Source: Candidatus Staskawiczbacteria bacterium RIFOXYB1_FULL_38_37
GTDB taxonomy: Bacteria; Patescibacteriota; Minisyncoccia; Minisyncoccales; Staskawiczbacteraceae
NCBI GenBank assembly: GCA_001822075.1
Contig: MHPK01000006.1
Location: 1-58,976 of the forward strand
Reading direction: 5' to 3'
DNA: 58,976 nucleotides
The first letter of the stretch is position 1. Each line of letters opens with the position of its first letter. The notes beneath the pieces were generated by a model. The model was not told the DNA's origin. It worked only from the letters and a program-made list of their open reading frames with translations, and ran no database searches. Position numbers and translations under genes: made by a program. Below are positions 18,154 to 26,200 of this stretch, one piece after another.

Positions 18154-18169
18154 CTCAACTCTCCTTGTC

Positions 18170-18238
18170 TTATGGACCTTTTAGGTCCTGTTTTGGAAAA
18201 CGGTAAATTGTTACGTAAATACGCGTTTTGAGCTTCAA
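18170..18238 (-). CDS. Possible 22-aa leader peptide before the PEP-CTERM gene
   Basis: A strong AAAGGAGG site is followed 7 nt later by TTG opening a 22-codon frame (MKLKTRIYVTIYRFPKQDLK then GP) that ends 16 nt before the PEP-CTERM start. An ATG closer to the SD gives only ATG-TTT-TGA. Either could be a translated leader. The frame is short, so this rests mainly on the unused strong SD. A GGACCT/AGGTCC mini-hairpin lies at its end. Confidence 0.3.
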   Translation of the reverse strand: MKLKTRIYVTIYRFPKQDLKGP

Positions 18239-18296
18239 AACATAACCTCCTTTCGTTTGTTTGAAGCCCTTTTTGTTAATGTTCACCTATACTATT

Positions 18297-18325
18297 ATCA
18301 TAGCATATTTAAACAACCTTGTCAA
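18297..18325 (-). promoter_or_regulatory. Sigma70-type promoter of the PEP-CTERM gene
   Basis: Minus-strand TTGACA (18320-18325), 17-nt spacer, TATGAT (18297-18302). A near-consensus promoter about 150 nt upstream of the coding start. Confidence 0.75.
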
Positions 18326-18378
18326 TAGCACAAAAAAACACCCCGCCATTTTAGGACTGGACGTAGCAAAAAATATAA

Positions 18379-20313
18379 CTACTTTTCTGCAAAATACCAG
18401 TTTAAAACTTCTTTTGCCACAGGCAAAGTTACAGCTCCCAGGCCGTTAACTCTTTCTACTGTCATAACTAAAACTATCTGCGGATCTTCGTAGGGGGCAA
18501 AAACAGCTGACCAAACATTAAAGCGGTCTTTATATCCGATTTCAGCAGTGCCTGTTTTTGCTGCCACAGAAAAGGGCAAATCATTTAAATAAGTTGAAAG
18601 CCCATATGGCTGGACAACGCCGTCTCTCATGCCTTCCCTTACAATTTCTAAGTTTTCAGGGTCAATAAAATTGCTTCTTATAACTTCAGGAGAGAATTGC
18701 TTTACCAGTTGAGACGAACCCGGAGAGCCAGAGATTATTTTGTTTACAATTTGTGGCTTGTATAAAGTGCCTCCGTTTGCAATGGCGCAATAGGCTGAAG
18801 CCACCTGCAAAGGAGTTGTCTGCAAGTCAGACTGGCCGATTGAAAGGTTATATGTGTCGCCATCCCACCAGCCCTCGCCTTTCACTCTTTTTTTCCAGTC
18901 TGGGTCTGGAATAAGGCCTGAAAATTCGCTTGGCAAATCAATGCCGGTTTTTTCATTCCAGCCAAAAAGCGACAGATATTCTTTTATTTTTGTGGGGCCC
19001 AAGCCCTTTTGGTCTTCATATCCCCCGCCAATTGTATAAAAATAAATGTTTGACGAAACAGCCAGAGCTTTCTTCATATCAACCCAGCCGTGCGGAGCAA
19101 CCCCCCCATACCTGTAAACAATGCTTGGGTCGTATTGATTAGGAACTAAGATATATCCAGGGTCGTTAATTTGTTTTGTCGGTGAAATTAATTTTTCCTG
19201 CAAGGCAGCTGCGGCCTCAAAAGGCTTTATTGTTGAGCCTGTCGGGTACTGGCCTTGTATTGCGCGGTTAAAAAGTGGCTGGTTAACATCGTTTTGTAAG
19301 TTATCATAATCTTCTTGGGAGATGCCTCCAGAAAATAAGTTATTATCATACGAAGGGTATGAAACAAGCGCCAAAACAGCTCCTGTTTTAGGGTCCATTG
19401 CCACAGCAGCTCCCTTTTTTGCTCCGACATTTTCCAGACTTTTTCCTAAAGCATTATAAATACGTTCTTGCAAACCGGCATCAATGTTTAAAACTAAATT
19501 ATATCCTGGCTCTGGCTCTGATAATATTTCAGTTCCCTGCTCAATGCCCGAGGCTGTTTTAACTTCTTTTTTCTGCCCGGGCGTTCCTCTCAAATAAGTT
19601 TCATAATATCTTTCAAGCCCGGTTTTTCCAATGTAATCGTTAATTGCATATCCCGAAGAGCTTGAATATTCATCTTTGTTTATTCTGCCCGTGTATCCTA
19701 AAACTTGTGAAAAAACAGCGCCTGAAAAATAATTTCTTTCTGTGTTCTGCTGGATTTTGCAGCCTGAAAAATCATTCATCTTTGTTTCTAAAACCAAAAG
19801 GTTTTCGTGGCTTATGTTTTCTGAAACCAAAATTTCAGTTGAACCAGAGTCTATAATTTTTTGTTTAATATATTCAGAAGACATTGCCAAAACTTCGGCT
19901 ATATCATCAATTTCGTTTGAAATTTCCTCAGAAGACATTAAGAATCGCCTTCTGTCGCACACAAAATCAAAAGCCGGAGAATTAGAAACAAGCTTTTCAA
20001 AATTTATATCGTAAATCACTCCTCTTTCGGGTATTATCAACAATGCGCTTCCCTTGTTGTTTTCAGCAGCTGTGTATAATTTTTTGCCCCCGATTATCTG
20101 GAAAAAAAACACCTTTGAAAAAAAGGTTAAAGCCACTAATAAAAAAATTACCAATAAAATATACGGCACTTTTTCTGCCAAGGGCACTTCAAGCTTTTTT
20201 TCAGTAATGCCTAAATTCTCCTCTTCTATTTGGGCAAGCTTATCTAAAAAAACTTCGTGGGTTTCTATGGAACCTGGCAGGCGCTTAATTTTGTATTTGC
20301 TGTAAAAATTCAT
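18379..20313 (-). CDS. mrdA: Penicillin-binding protein 2 (elongasome transpeptidase)
   Basis: 644 aa. Short cytoplasmic N-terminus, one membrane helix (about 48-70), a dimerisation/pedestal domain, and a transpeptidase domain with SxxK in PTGSTIKPF, SxN in AVSSNIYFY and KTG in AAKTGTAEIGYKD. The enzyme crosslinks side-wall peptidoglycan during elongation. It is the third gene of mreC-mreD-mrdA; its ATG overlaps the mreD stop by 4 nt. RodA is not in the window. Confidence 0.93.
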   Translation of the reverse strand: MNFYSKYKIKRLPGSIETHEVFLDKLAQIEEENLGITEKKLEVPLAEKVPYILLVIFLLVALTFFSKVFFFQIIGGKKLYTAAENNKGSALLIIPERGVIYDINFEKLVSNSPAFDFVCDRRRFLMSSEEISNEIDDIAEVLAMSSEYIKQKIIDSGSTEILVSENISHENLLVLETKMNDFSGCKIQQNTERNYFSGAVFSQVLGYTGRINKDEYSSSSGYAINDYIGKTGLERYYETYLRGTPGQKKEVKTASGIEQGTEILSEPEPGYNLVLNIDAGLQERIYNALGKSLENVGAKKGAAVAMDPKTGAVLALVSYPSYDNNLFSGGISQEDYDNLQNDVNQPLFNRAIQGQYPTGSTIKPFEAAAALQEKLISPTKQINDPGYILVPNQYDPSIVYRYGGVAPHGWVDMKKALAVSSNIYFYTIGGGYEDQKGLGPTKIKEYLSLFGWNEKTGIDLPSEFSGLIPDPDWKKRVKGEGWWDGDTYNLSIGQSDLQTTPLQVASAYCAIANGGTLYKPQIVNKIISGSPGSSQLVKQFSPEVIRSNFIDPENLEIVREGMRDGVVQPYGLSTYLNDLPFSVAAKTGTAEIGYKDRFNVWSAVFAPYEDPQIVLVMTVERVNGLGAVTLPVAKEVLNWYFAEK

Positions 20314-20840
20314 ATAAATCTTATTTGACGGCTGTTGTCTTTTGGCTTTAGATATTTTTTATAAATATAAAACGTTATATTAGCAAAAAACAAACTGTAA
20401 ATTATTTCTGCGAGGAAATTCCATCCAAAAGCCAAATATACAGGTGAAAAAAACGGAAAAAAAGAAAGCAGGCTTACAAATAATTTATACGCAGCAAAGC
20501 AAACCAAAAAAAGCGATGAAAAATGAGTTAAAGGATAGCTGTCTCTTTCTTCTTTGAGGGAGCTCTGGATTTTTTTTGTGAAAACAGCCAAGGCGGCTAA
20601 CAAAATTATTGAAGTTCCCAAATTAAGATAAGAAAAAACATCTAAAAAAAATCCTGCCGTTACAGCATAGAGAATTATGTAAAAATAATTTCTCTTGTCT
20701 TCAAAAAAAACTAGCAGAAAAAAAAGTATGAAAACCGGATTTAAAGAGCCGCCCAAAAAAATGAAATGCGCAAAAAAACTATTTTGCAAAAGCGCAAAAA
20801 AATAAAATAGAATAATTGCAATAAGAGGTTTGGCCCACAT
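20310..20840 (-). CDS. mreD: Rod shape-determining protein MreD
   Basis: 176 aa, almost entirely membrane helices (five to six segments), with the MreD-typical opening (LLQNSFFAHFIF) and a polar loop KKIQSSLKEERDSYP in the middle. It bridges MreC and the cytoplasmic elongation machinery. The call rests on size, hydrophobicity and its place between MreC and PBP2 (7-nt gap to mreC, 4-nt overlap with mrdA). Confidence 0.85.
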   Translation of the reverse strand: MWAKPLIAIILFYFFALLQNSFFAHFIFLGGSLNPVFILFFLLVFFEDKRNYFYIILYAVTAGFFLDVFSYLNLGTSIILLAALAVFTKKIQSSLKEERDSYPLTHFSSLFLVCFAAYKLFVSLLSFFPFFSPVYLAFGWNFLAEIIYSLFFANITFYIYKKYLKPKDNSRQIRFI

Positions 20841-20847
20841 CAGATTA

Positions 20848-21693
20848 TTACGGCTGTTTATAATTGGTTATTACAAATAAGTTGTCTGTGTTTTCAACCT
20901 CAAAAAATGGCTTTAGTTCTGCTGACTGAAAAGGCTTTTGGTCGTCTTTGTTTATTTTGGTTATCTTGCCGACTAAAAGATCTTTTGGAAATACTTTTTC
21001 CAAAGAAGAGCTTAAAACAACGTCGCCCTCTTTTATCTCTTGGTCAACTTGAACTAAATCTAAATAAATAGAAAGCGAACCTGAGCCCCGCACTACTCCG
21101 TTAATCTGCTGGAGAGAACCATCTTCTAAAACTCTCTGGACCATAACATCTATGGCGCTGTTTTTATTTGAAATCAGCATTACCTTTGAAAAGTTTTCGT
21201 AAACTTCAAAAATTTTCCCAAAAATTACCCCGTGCTGGTCAATAACCGGCATGCCTTCGGAAAGTCCGCCAGAAGCTCCCTTGTCTATAGACACTATGTC
21301 CTGGCCGTCGAATCCTATTTGAGAAGCCATAACGTTGGTAAAATTCTTTTCTTGGCAGCTATTAGAAAAATCAAAAATCGCCTCCGTGTTTTTTTGGTTA
21401 GAGATTAAAACAGATATTTTATATAAAAGGTATTGGTTCTCTTTTTTAAGATTTTCGTTTTCTTTGGCTAAATCAGACAGGTTTAAAAACGAGTCTAAAA
21501 ATCCCGACGTAGAAACACCAGCAGAAAAAAAGGTTTTCTGCGCAGGAGAAGATAAAATATAAAAATAATTTTTAAGCGGTTTGCTAAAAAGATTTAAAAC
21601 AGCAACAAAAATAAACAAAATAATCAAACAGGACAAAATTTTAAAATAATTTCTTTTCTTTTTATTTATAGGGGACCAAGTAAAAAGATTCAT
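20848..21693 (-). CDS. mreC: Rod shape-determining protein MreC
   Basis: 281 aa: N-terminal membrane helix (about 18-40), a coiled coil (about 68-95, LAKENENLKKENQYLLYK) and the two-lobed beta domain with VIDQHGVIFGKI and the DVVLSSSLEKVFPKDLLVGKI block typical of MreC. Scaffold of the elongasome in the periplasm-equivalent space. First gene of the operon; a candidate promoter lies at 21714-21742. No Shine-Dalgarno site. Confidence 0.9.
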   Translation of the reverse strand: MNLFTWSPINKKKRNYFKILSCLIILFIFVAVLNLFSKPLKNYFYILSSPAQKTFFSAGVSTSGFLDSFLNLSDLAKENENLKKENQYLLYKISVLISNQKNTEAIFDFSNSCQEKNFTNVMASQIGFDGQDIVSIDKGASGGLSEGMPVIDQHGVIFGKIFEVYENFSKVMLISNKNSAIDVMVQRVLEDGSLQQINGVVRGSGSLSIYLDLVQVDQEIKEGDVVLSSSLEKVFPKDLLVGKITKINKDDQKPFQSAELKPFFEVENTDNLFVITNYKQP

Positions 21694-21713
21694 AAGTATA
21701 TTTGTTTAAGTAA

Positions 21714-21742
21714 ATTCTACATCAGCATCTTTTTTTATGCAA
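21714..21742 (-). promoter_or_regulatory. Candidate promoter of mreC-mreD-mrdA
   Basis: Minus-strand TTGCAT (21737-21742), 17-nt spacer, TAGAAT (21714-21719), about 20 nt before the mreC ATG, giving a very short leader. An 11-bp inverted repeat (GTAAATTCTAC at 21710-21720, GTAGAATTTAC at 21761-21771) overlaps the -10 element and could be an operator. Confidence 0.5.
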
Positions 21743-21795
21743 ATTTAGTTGTCCCCACTTGTAGAATTTACGTGTAATAAAAAATTGAGTTCTCT

Positions 21796-21903
21796 GGTGA
21801 CGATTACCTACTCTCGCCCTAATGGACTACCATCGGCCTTGGTGTATTTCACTTCTGAGTTCGGAATGGGATCAGGTGGGACAACACCAGTATAATCGTC
21901 ACC
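21796..21903 (-). rRNA. rrf: 5S ribosomal RNA
   Basis: About 108 nt. Sense-strand hallmarks CCCATTCCGAACTCAGAAG and GATGGTAGT...GGCGAGAGTAGG are visible, and the ends pair (GGTGACGATTA / TAATCGTCACC). The stem extends outwards (TTGAGTTTTCC / AGAGAACTCAA) and is followed by TTTTTT on the minus strand, so the processing stem probably doubles as the terminator of the 23S-5S transcript. It lies about 260 nt after the 23S end. Confidence 0.93.
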
Positions 21904-22162
21904 GGAAAACTCAATTAATAAAAATTTTCCGGAAATATTTTAAAATAAAATCTGTATCTATTTAAACTTACGTTGTGAATCGAAAGATATAGACCCGCTG
22001 TTCAGTACGACCAAACTCGAAATTCGAATATCGAAATTCGAAACAAATTTTAATTTTCAAAACTTAAATGTTCAAAACCCGTCGTGTTTTGGATTTTGGT
22101 TATTTGGATTTTTGATATTGTTTCGGATTTCGTACTTCGGATTTTTCGACGCACTGAACAGC
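21904..22162 (-). repeat. 23S-5S spacer with processing stem and AT-type palindrome
   Basis: Non-coding spacer. Near the 23S end, ACTGAACAGCAGGTCTAT (22152-22169) and its partner AGACCCGCTGTTCAGT (about 21991-22006) form a hairpin around a second inverted repeat built of CGAAATTCGAA-type words (22015-22150). ATTTTAAAATAAAATCTGTA (about 21939-21958) is the inverse of a segment upstream of 23S (29306-29336), providing a long-range pre-rRNA stem. Confidence 0.6.
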
Positions 22163-22445
22163 AGGTCTATGATTTATTAGTACTCCCCGGCTGAAGGCAT
22201 TACTGCCCTTACACCTGGAGCCTATCAACCCCGTCATCTACGGGGAATCTATGAGTTCTCATCTTGGAGTTAGTTTCGCGCTTATATGCTTTCAGCGCTT
22301 ATCTATTCCCGACTTAGCTACTCAGCAATGCCCTTGGCAGGACAACTGATACACCAGAGGTCAGTTCATTCCGGTCCTCTCGTACTAGGAACAAATCTCC
22401 TCAAAACTCAACGCCTGCGGTAGATAGGGACCAACCTGTCTCACG

Positions 22446-23164
22446 CTTATACCACTTATTACTAAGTGCGTGGACTATACCATATTCCGTATATTTGTAA
22501 CTATTTTTTTACGGAACCCGACGTTTTATAAAATTATTTCTAATTTTATCTGCCCTAAAAATAGGACAAGTCTCTACGGGGTTAATGTACGTACTTTTCT
22601 ATTTTTGGAATAATTTAATTCCCGAAAAGTATCAATTAATTTCGCAAGAGCTTCAAAATCTTTTTTATTTTCAACTTTACTTTTTGCAATGATAATCTTT
22701 TTTAGAAGCGCCACCTGTAACTTTTTCATCACAACGTATGGCTCTACTAAATTTAAAAATTTGATTATATTTTCTTGTTTTCCGATGATATATTCTAGAA
22801 TACCATCTTTTCTAATTCTTATATAACCAAGATTTATCATCGAGCAAAGTTTCTCAAAATTTTTCTGGTCTTTCTGCGATTGGAACAAGACAATATACGG
22901 CGCAACTTGGAAACCAAACTTGTATGTTTTGTTTGGCTTTAATTGCACATAAATACTGCCGTCTCCATCGAGAAAACCAGCTAAATATGCTCTTTTTGTT
23001 TGCGAAATCAACTTTTTCATACACAACTTCCCTCGGTATTATCCTAACATATGACAGGTTAATGTTCAATACTTTGTTAGGAATTCACCGATATGAGTCG
23101 GTTTGCTATCACAATTGCTCATGAAAGCCGCCGTGTTGATCTCGATATATATGGTTCATTTTTG
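22446..23164 (-). mobile_element. Group I intron at 23S position 2593 with I-CreI-like ORF
   Basis: 719 nt. The 5' exon ends CAAACCGT and the 3' exon begins CGTGAGACAGG; the intron ends in G. Core elements: ACCGAGGGAAGT (P-like), CCCCGTAGAGACTTG (R/P7) and GGTATAGTCC (S/P7'). Excision restores the universal GTTCAAACCGTCGTGAGACA. Cr.LSU of Chlamydomonas chloroplasts occupies the same site (established knowledge). Confidence 0.88.
22574..23026 (-). CDS. LAGLIDADG homing endonuclease, I-CreI family
   Basis: 150 aa, single-motif (homodimeric) LAGLIDADG enzyme. Motif YLAGFLDGDGSI at about 14-25, then KPNKTYKF as in I-CreI (KPNQSYKF), GYIRIRKDG..EYII (I-CreI GYVRDRGSVSDYIL) and LNYSKNRKVRT (I-CreI ALNDSKTRKTT). 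It would cut the intronless 23S site to drive homing. Its stop codon TAG lies within the R/P7 core element of the intron. Single-motif size and shared landmarks make the I-CreI relationship convincing by eye. Confidence 0.9.
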   Translation of the reverse strand: MCMKKLISQTKRAYLAGFLDGDGSIYVQLKPNKTYKFGFQVAPYIVLFQSQKDQKNFEKLCSMINLGYIRIRKDGILEYIIGKQENIIKFLNLVEPYVVMKKLQVALLKKIIIAKSKVENKKDFEALAKLIDTFRELNYSKNRKVRTLTP

Positions 23165-23253
23165 ACGGTTTGAACCCAGCTCACGTAACTTTTTAACCGG
23201 CGAACAGCCGGACCCTTGGGAGCTTCTCCACCCCCAGGATAAGTTGAGCCGAC

Positions 23254-24164
23254 CACAAAATTCTATTATTACTAATAGCGCAGACTATACCTTTATTTAG
23301 ATGTCCATCTAAATACCAACGTTTTATAGTATATAAAAAATAATACTATCTTCATCCTGCTTTTTGCAGGAATCCAGTCGTTACGGGGTTGCGAAAACCT
23401 ATTTTGTACATCATCGAAGGGATAATATACGGACTAATGATATTGGCTAATTTTTTTGTTTCTTCTTGGTTGCAATACATTCGATATCCTTTATCGCGGT
23501 CGCGATAATAATTTATTTTGATATCAAAAATATCTTTAAAGCATTCCTGCAGAAAAATTATTTCCGGTAAGGAAAAGGAATATGTGCTTATATCAATTTT
23601 ATTTTTGGAATATGAACCATCGTCCATAATCCAAATTGCCAAGATAAAAGGATTTAATTCTTTTTTAATTTCAACCGGAACTATTTTTGTTCCATTTTTG
23701 TAATCATTTCCTCTATAAAACCTTTTATATATTTCTGTAAAATATGGATGTCTTATTGTCCTAAACCACCACGATTTTTCATATTTATTGCCATTTTTAT
23801 CGTATCTGTAACTTATTTTTGGTTCAGTAAATACAAATGATTTAAGTATTTGGTATTTCCAAATAACATAATCTTTTTGCGCTAATCCATGTTCTACCTT
23901 AAAGTTGACATTTTGGGCGCCTTTACCCAAACGCATCGTTCCATCGCCAAGAAGCGATCCAATAATCAAATCTTTCTGCATTTTTGTCAGCAAAAGAGAC
24001 TTTTTAATTGGAATCCACTTTTTATGCCAATGTTTATTTTCGCAACTTCCCACGGTGTTGACCATATAATTGTGTAATTTACTTTATTATAGCAAATTTA
24101 CTGGGTTTTTTATATGGCTTTCTCCGTTATGAGTTGGTTTACTTCCTCGACATTCGGCTAATTC
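23254..24164 (-). mobile_element. Group I intron at 23S position 2504 with LAGLIDADG ORF
   Basis: 911 nt between exons ending CACCTCGAT and starting GTCGGCTC; ends in G. Core elements: CACCGTGGGAAGT, CCCCGTAACGACTGG and GGTATAGTCTGCG. Splicing restores ...CACCTCGATGTCGGCTC, the A2503/U2504 region of the peptidyl-transferase centre. Confidence 0.88.
23352..24065 (-). CDS. Two-motif LAGLIDADG homing endonuclease (LAGLIDADG_2 type)
   Basis: 237 aa monomeric-type enzyme: motif 1 LIIGSLLGDGT (33-43), motif 2 ILAIWIMDDGSY (141-152). VNFKVEHGLAQKDYVIWKY after motif 1 is typical of the LAGLIDADG_2 family. The first ~30 residues read through the intron core (NTVGSC encodes ACCGTGGGAAGT), so Met29 (MQKDLIIG) is an alternative start. 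The frame also runs through the R element at its 3' end. Located in the 23S intron after U2504. Confidence 0.87.
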   Translation of the reverse strand: MVNTVGSCENKHWHKKWIPIKKSLLLTKMQKDLIIGSLLGDGTMRLGKGAQNVNFKVEHGLAQKDYVIWKYQILKSFVFTEPKISYRYDKNGNKYEKSWWFRTIRHPYFTEIYKRFYRGNDYKNGTKIVPVEIKKELNPFILAIWIMDDGSYSKNKIDISTYSFSLPEIIFLQECFKDIFDIKINYYRDRDKGYRMYCNQEETKKLANIISPYIIPSMMYKIGFRNPVTTGFLQKAG

Positions 24165-24219
24165 ATCGAGGTGCCGAACAGAGCCGTCGATAAGGACTCT
24201 CGGGCTCTACCAGCCTGTT

Positions 24220-25144
24220 CATGTTTTCACATAGACTATATCTTCACCCGCCCAAATATTTATTTTTGGCGGGGACGGCGTTTTAGCAAGGATTTTACCC
24301 TCGCTCTGTCTGAGACTTCAGACAAGTCGTTACGGGGTCAGGAAGAAAGTTTATAATTAAAATAATTAATAATATAATTTTTAATCAGCAATTTTAATTT
24401 TTCAATTTGTGAATGGGGAAAATAAATTGCAAACCCCTTCTTCTTTTGTTTTACTTTCGTTTGAATGTCAAACTTTTTAAGTATCGCCGAAGAAACAATA
24501 TTTGCTTCTTTTTCACTCACATTTCCAAGATAAAGATAACTACATTTATCTCTTTGATAATAATAGCCATCATCCATATACCAAACCGCAAACATTTGCG
24601 GTGAAATATATTTTTCCAGATTTTCCGGAATTATCTTTTTCCCTTCTGGATAAAACATTTTTCTTAATTTTCCCAAATAGGGGGTGGATTGCGATTGATG
24701 TCTCCAATACTTATATTTTCTTTTTGTCAAAGGATGGATTCTCTCCATATATTTTGGTTTTCCCTGGAATAACTGCTTTAACCTTTCTATTTTCCAAATA
24801 AGATATTCTTTTTGCTTATATCCATGTTCTAATCTTAATCGTGCGTTATTTTCCCCAGTTTTTTGCAAATATCCGTCTCCTAAAATTATTCCAAAAAGAA
24901 TTGATTCTTGCTCCTTAGATAAAGAAATCATGATTTTAGTAAAACTATTCTTCCGACTTCCCACGGTATTCCAATGGATTTTAAACCCTTTTTTGAGGGA
25001 AGACCAATCCATGGTTCACCGTTATAAGCCGTACGTGCCTGGAAAAAGTGGTAATTTCCCAAGCGCCCATTCTCACGAATGGGTTGGACAACAAACTCTT
25101 TTTCCCGCCTGCGCCGATAACTTTCGGCGGGCAGGTCAGAGTCT
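24220..25144 (-). mobile_element. Group I intron at 23S position 2449 with LAGLIDADG ORF
   Basis: 925 nt; exons end CTCCGGGGAT and begin AACAGGCTGG; last nucleotide G. Core: TACCGTGGGAAGT, CCCCGTAACGACTTG, AAGATATAGTCTATG. A CCCGCCTGCGC..GGCGGGCAGG palindrome is inserted at 25105-25137 inside the intron. Core elements match those of the 2504 intron closely. Confidence 0.88.
24338..25012 (-). CDS. Two-motif LAGLIDADG homing endonuclease (LAGLIDADG_2 type)
   Basis: 224 aa: motif 1 ILFGIILGDGYL (38-49), motif 2 FAVWYMDDGYYY (141-152), and RLRLEHGYKQKEYLIWKIE after motif 1. Close relative of the 2504-intron enzyme by layout. As there, the N-terminal ~30 residues read through the catalytic core (NTVGSR), so Met28 (MISLSKEQES) may be the real start. 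Its stop abuts the R element. Confidence 0.87.
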   Translation of the reverse strand: MDWSSLKKGFKIHWNTVGSRKNSFTKIMISLSKEQESILFGIILGDGYLQKTGENNARLRLEHGYKQKEYLIWKIERLKQLFQGKPKYMERIHPLTKRKYKYWRHQSQSTPYLGKLRKMFYPEGKKIIPENLEKYISPQMFAVWYMDDGYYYQRDKCSYLYLGNVSEKEANIVSSAILKKFDIQTKVKQKKKGFAIYFPHSQIEKLKLLIKNYIINYFNYKLSS

Positions 25145-25654
25145 ATCCCCGGAGTAGCTTTTGGCTGATGATCTTCTCATTTTCTATAAAAATGAGTCGG
25201 TTCACTAAGTTCTGCTTTCGCAACTGCGCGACATAGCCGTCTTGCAGTAAAGCTGGCTTATGGCTTTGCCCTATCGCTTCGATTTCCATCCGAAGCTAGC
25301 CAACCTTTAAACGCCTCCATTACTCTTTAGGAGGCAAGTGCCCCACTTAAACTGCCCATTAAACACTGTCATCCCAAGTTAAGGGAATTAGAATTATAAT
25401 TTTCAAAGATGGGTGTTTCATTGGCGGATCCATCCCGCCCGAAGGCGGGACTTCAAATCCTCCCCACTACGCTACGCATCGAAAATCATAAACCAATATC
25501 TAACTACAGTAAAGCTTCCGGGGTCTTTCCGTCTAGCCGCAGGTAGGCAGCATCTTCACTGCCATTGCATTTTCACCGGGCGCCTCGTTGAGACAGTCTT
25601 CAAGTCGTTAAGCCATTCATGCGGGCCGGAACTTACCCGGCAAGGGATTACGCT

Positions 25655-26186
25655 CAATTTTGTTACTTAGTGTTAATTAAGTCATTTTTAACACCGGTGC
25701 AGTCATTTCTGCTGCATTCTGCATGTCGCCATGCAGTTCAGACTATATCTTGCGTTCATTGAAAAAAAATGCGGGTAGAGGCATTTCGCATGCCCGCCTA
25801 ATGTCAATTTACGCCTTGGCGTATAGTCGTTGAGGGGAATAATTATTCAATAATCAATGAAAGGGAAACAAAAGAGATTGTTGCTCTATTGTTTTCCCTT
25901 CTCAGTTTAGCCATAACTCTACTCTTGCATCGTTTTGCCGATGCATCGTTTGAAGCACGGAAGGTCGTGTATCTCATACCACCGCTACAATCAATATATC
26001 GTTCCTCATACGTTAATTGATACACTCTTTCACTTACTTCTCTTTTTTTCATGGCTTTCTCCTTTATTCTTCCCTGCTGATTGTCCGCACCGAACATATT
26101 TTCACCCACGATACAATCGGGGTAATGTCGGATACAACGGAGTTTCCAGCATATAGCCAAGTTTTACAAAAGCAATTGCGTTTGTT
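25655..26186 (-). mobile_element. Group I intron at 23S position 1931 with non-LAGLIDADG ORF
   Basis: 532 nt. The 5' exon is the 14-nt mini-exon ending CCAAAGGT; the 3' exon begins AGCGTAATCCC. Guide sequence GCTTTTG pairs with CAAAGGT, leaving a U-G pair at the splice site. Core: TATATGCTGGAAACTCCG, GACAATCAGCAGG, CAACGACTATACG (R) and AAGATATAGTCTG (S). Intron ends in G. Confidence 0.85.
25843..26052 (-). CDS. Small intron-encoded protein, unknown function
   Basis: 69 aa from the ATG at 26052 (MKKREVSERVYQLTYEERYI), chosen because AGGAGA lies 5 nt upstream. A longer frame to 26160 would start inside the intron core. No LAGLIDADG, HNH or GIY-YIG motif. Basic and beta/alpha-like (YTTFRASNDASAKRCKSRV). 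It fills the loop between the Q and R elements, where the sister introns carry homing endonucleases. It could be a replaced or degenerate ORF, or an unrelated small gene that invaded the intron. Style (SD, higher GC) matches the orphan genes at 29.8-34.2 kb. Confidence 0.55.
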   Translation of the reverse strand: MKKREVSERVYQLTYEERYIDCSGGMRYTTFRASNDASAKRCKSRVMAKLRRENNRATISFVSLSLIIE

Positions 26187-26200
26187 ACCTTTGGACGATT
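26187..26200 (-). rRNA. 14-nt 23S mini-exon (E. coli 1918-1931)
   Basis: Sense AATCGTCCAAAGGT corresponds to E. coli AACGGUCCUAAGGU. The two helix-69 substitutions (C1920U, G1921C) are matched by G1910A and C1909G in the upstream exon (GGCGATAACTAT), so the helix 69 stem is kept. This shows that the short segment is true exon. Confidence 0.85.
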
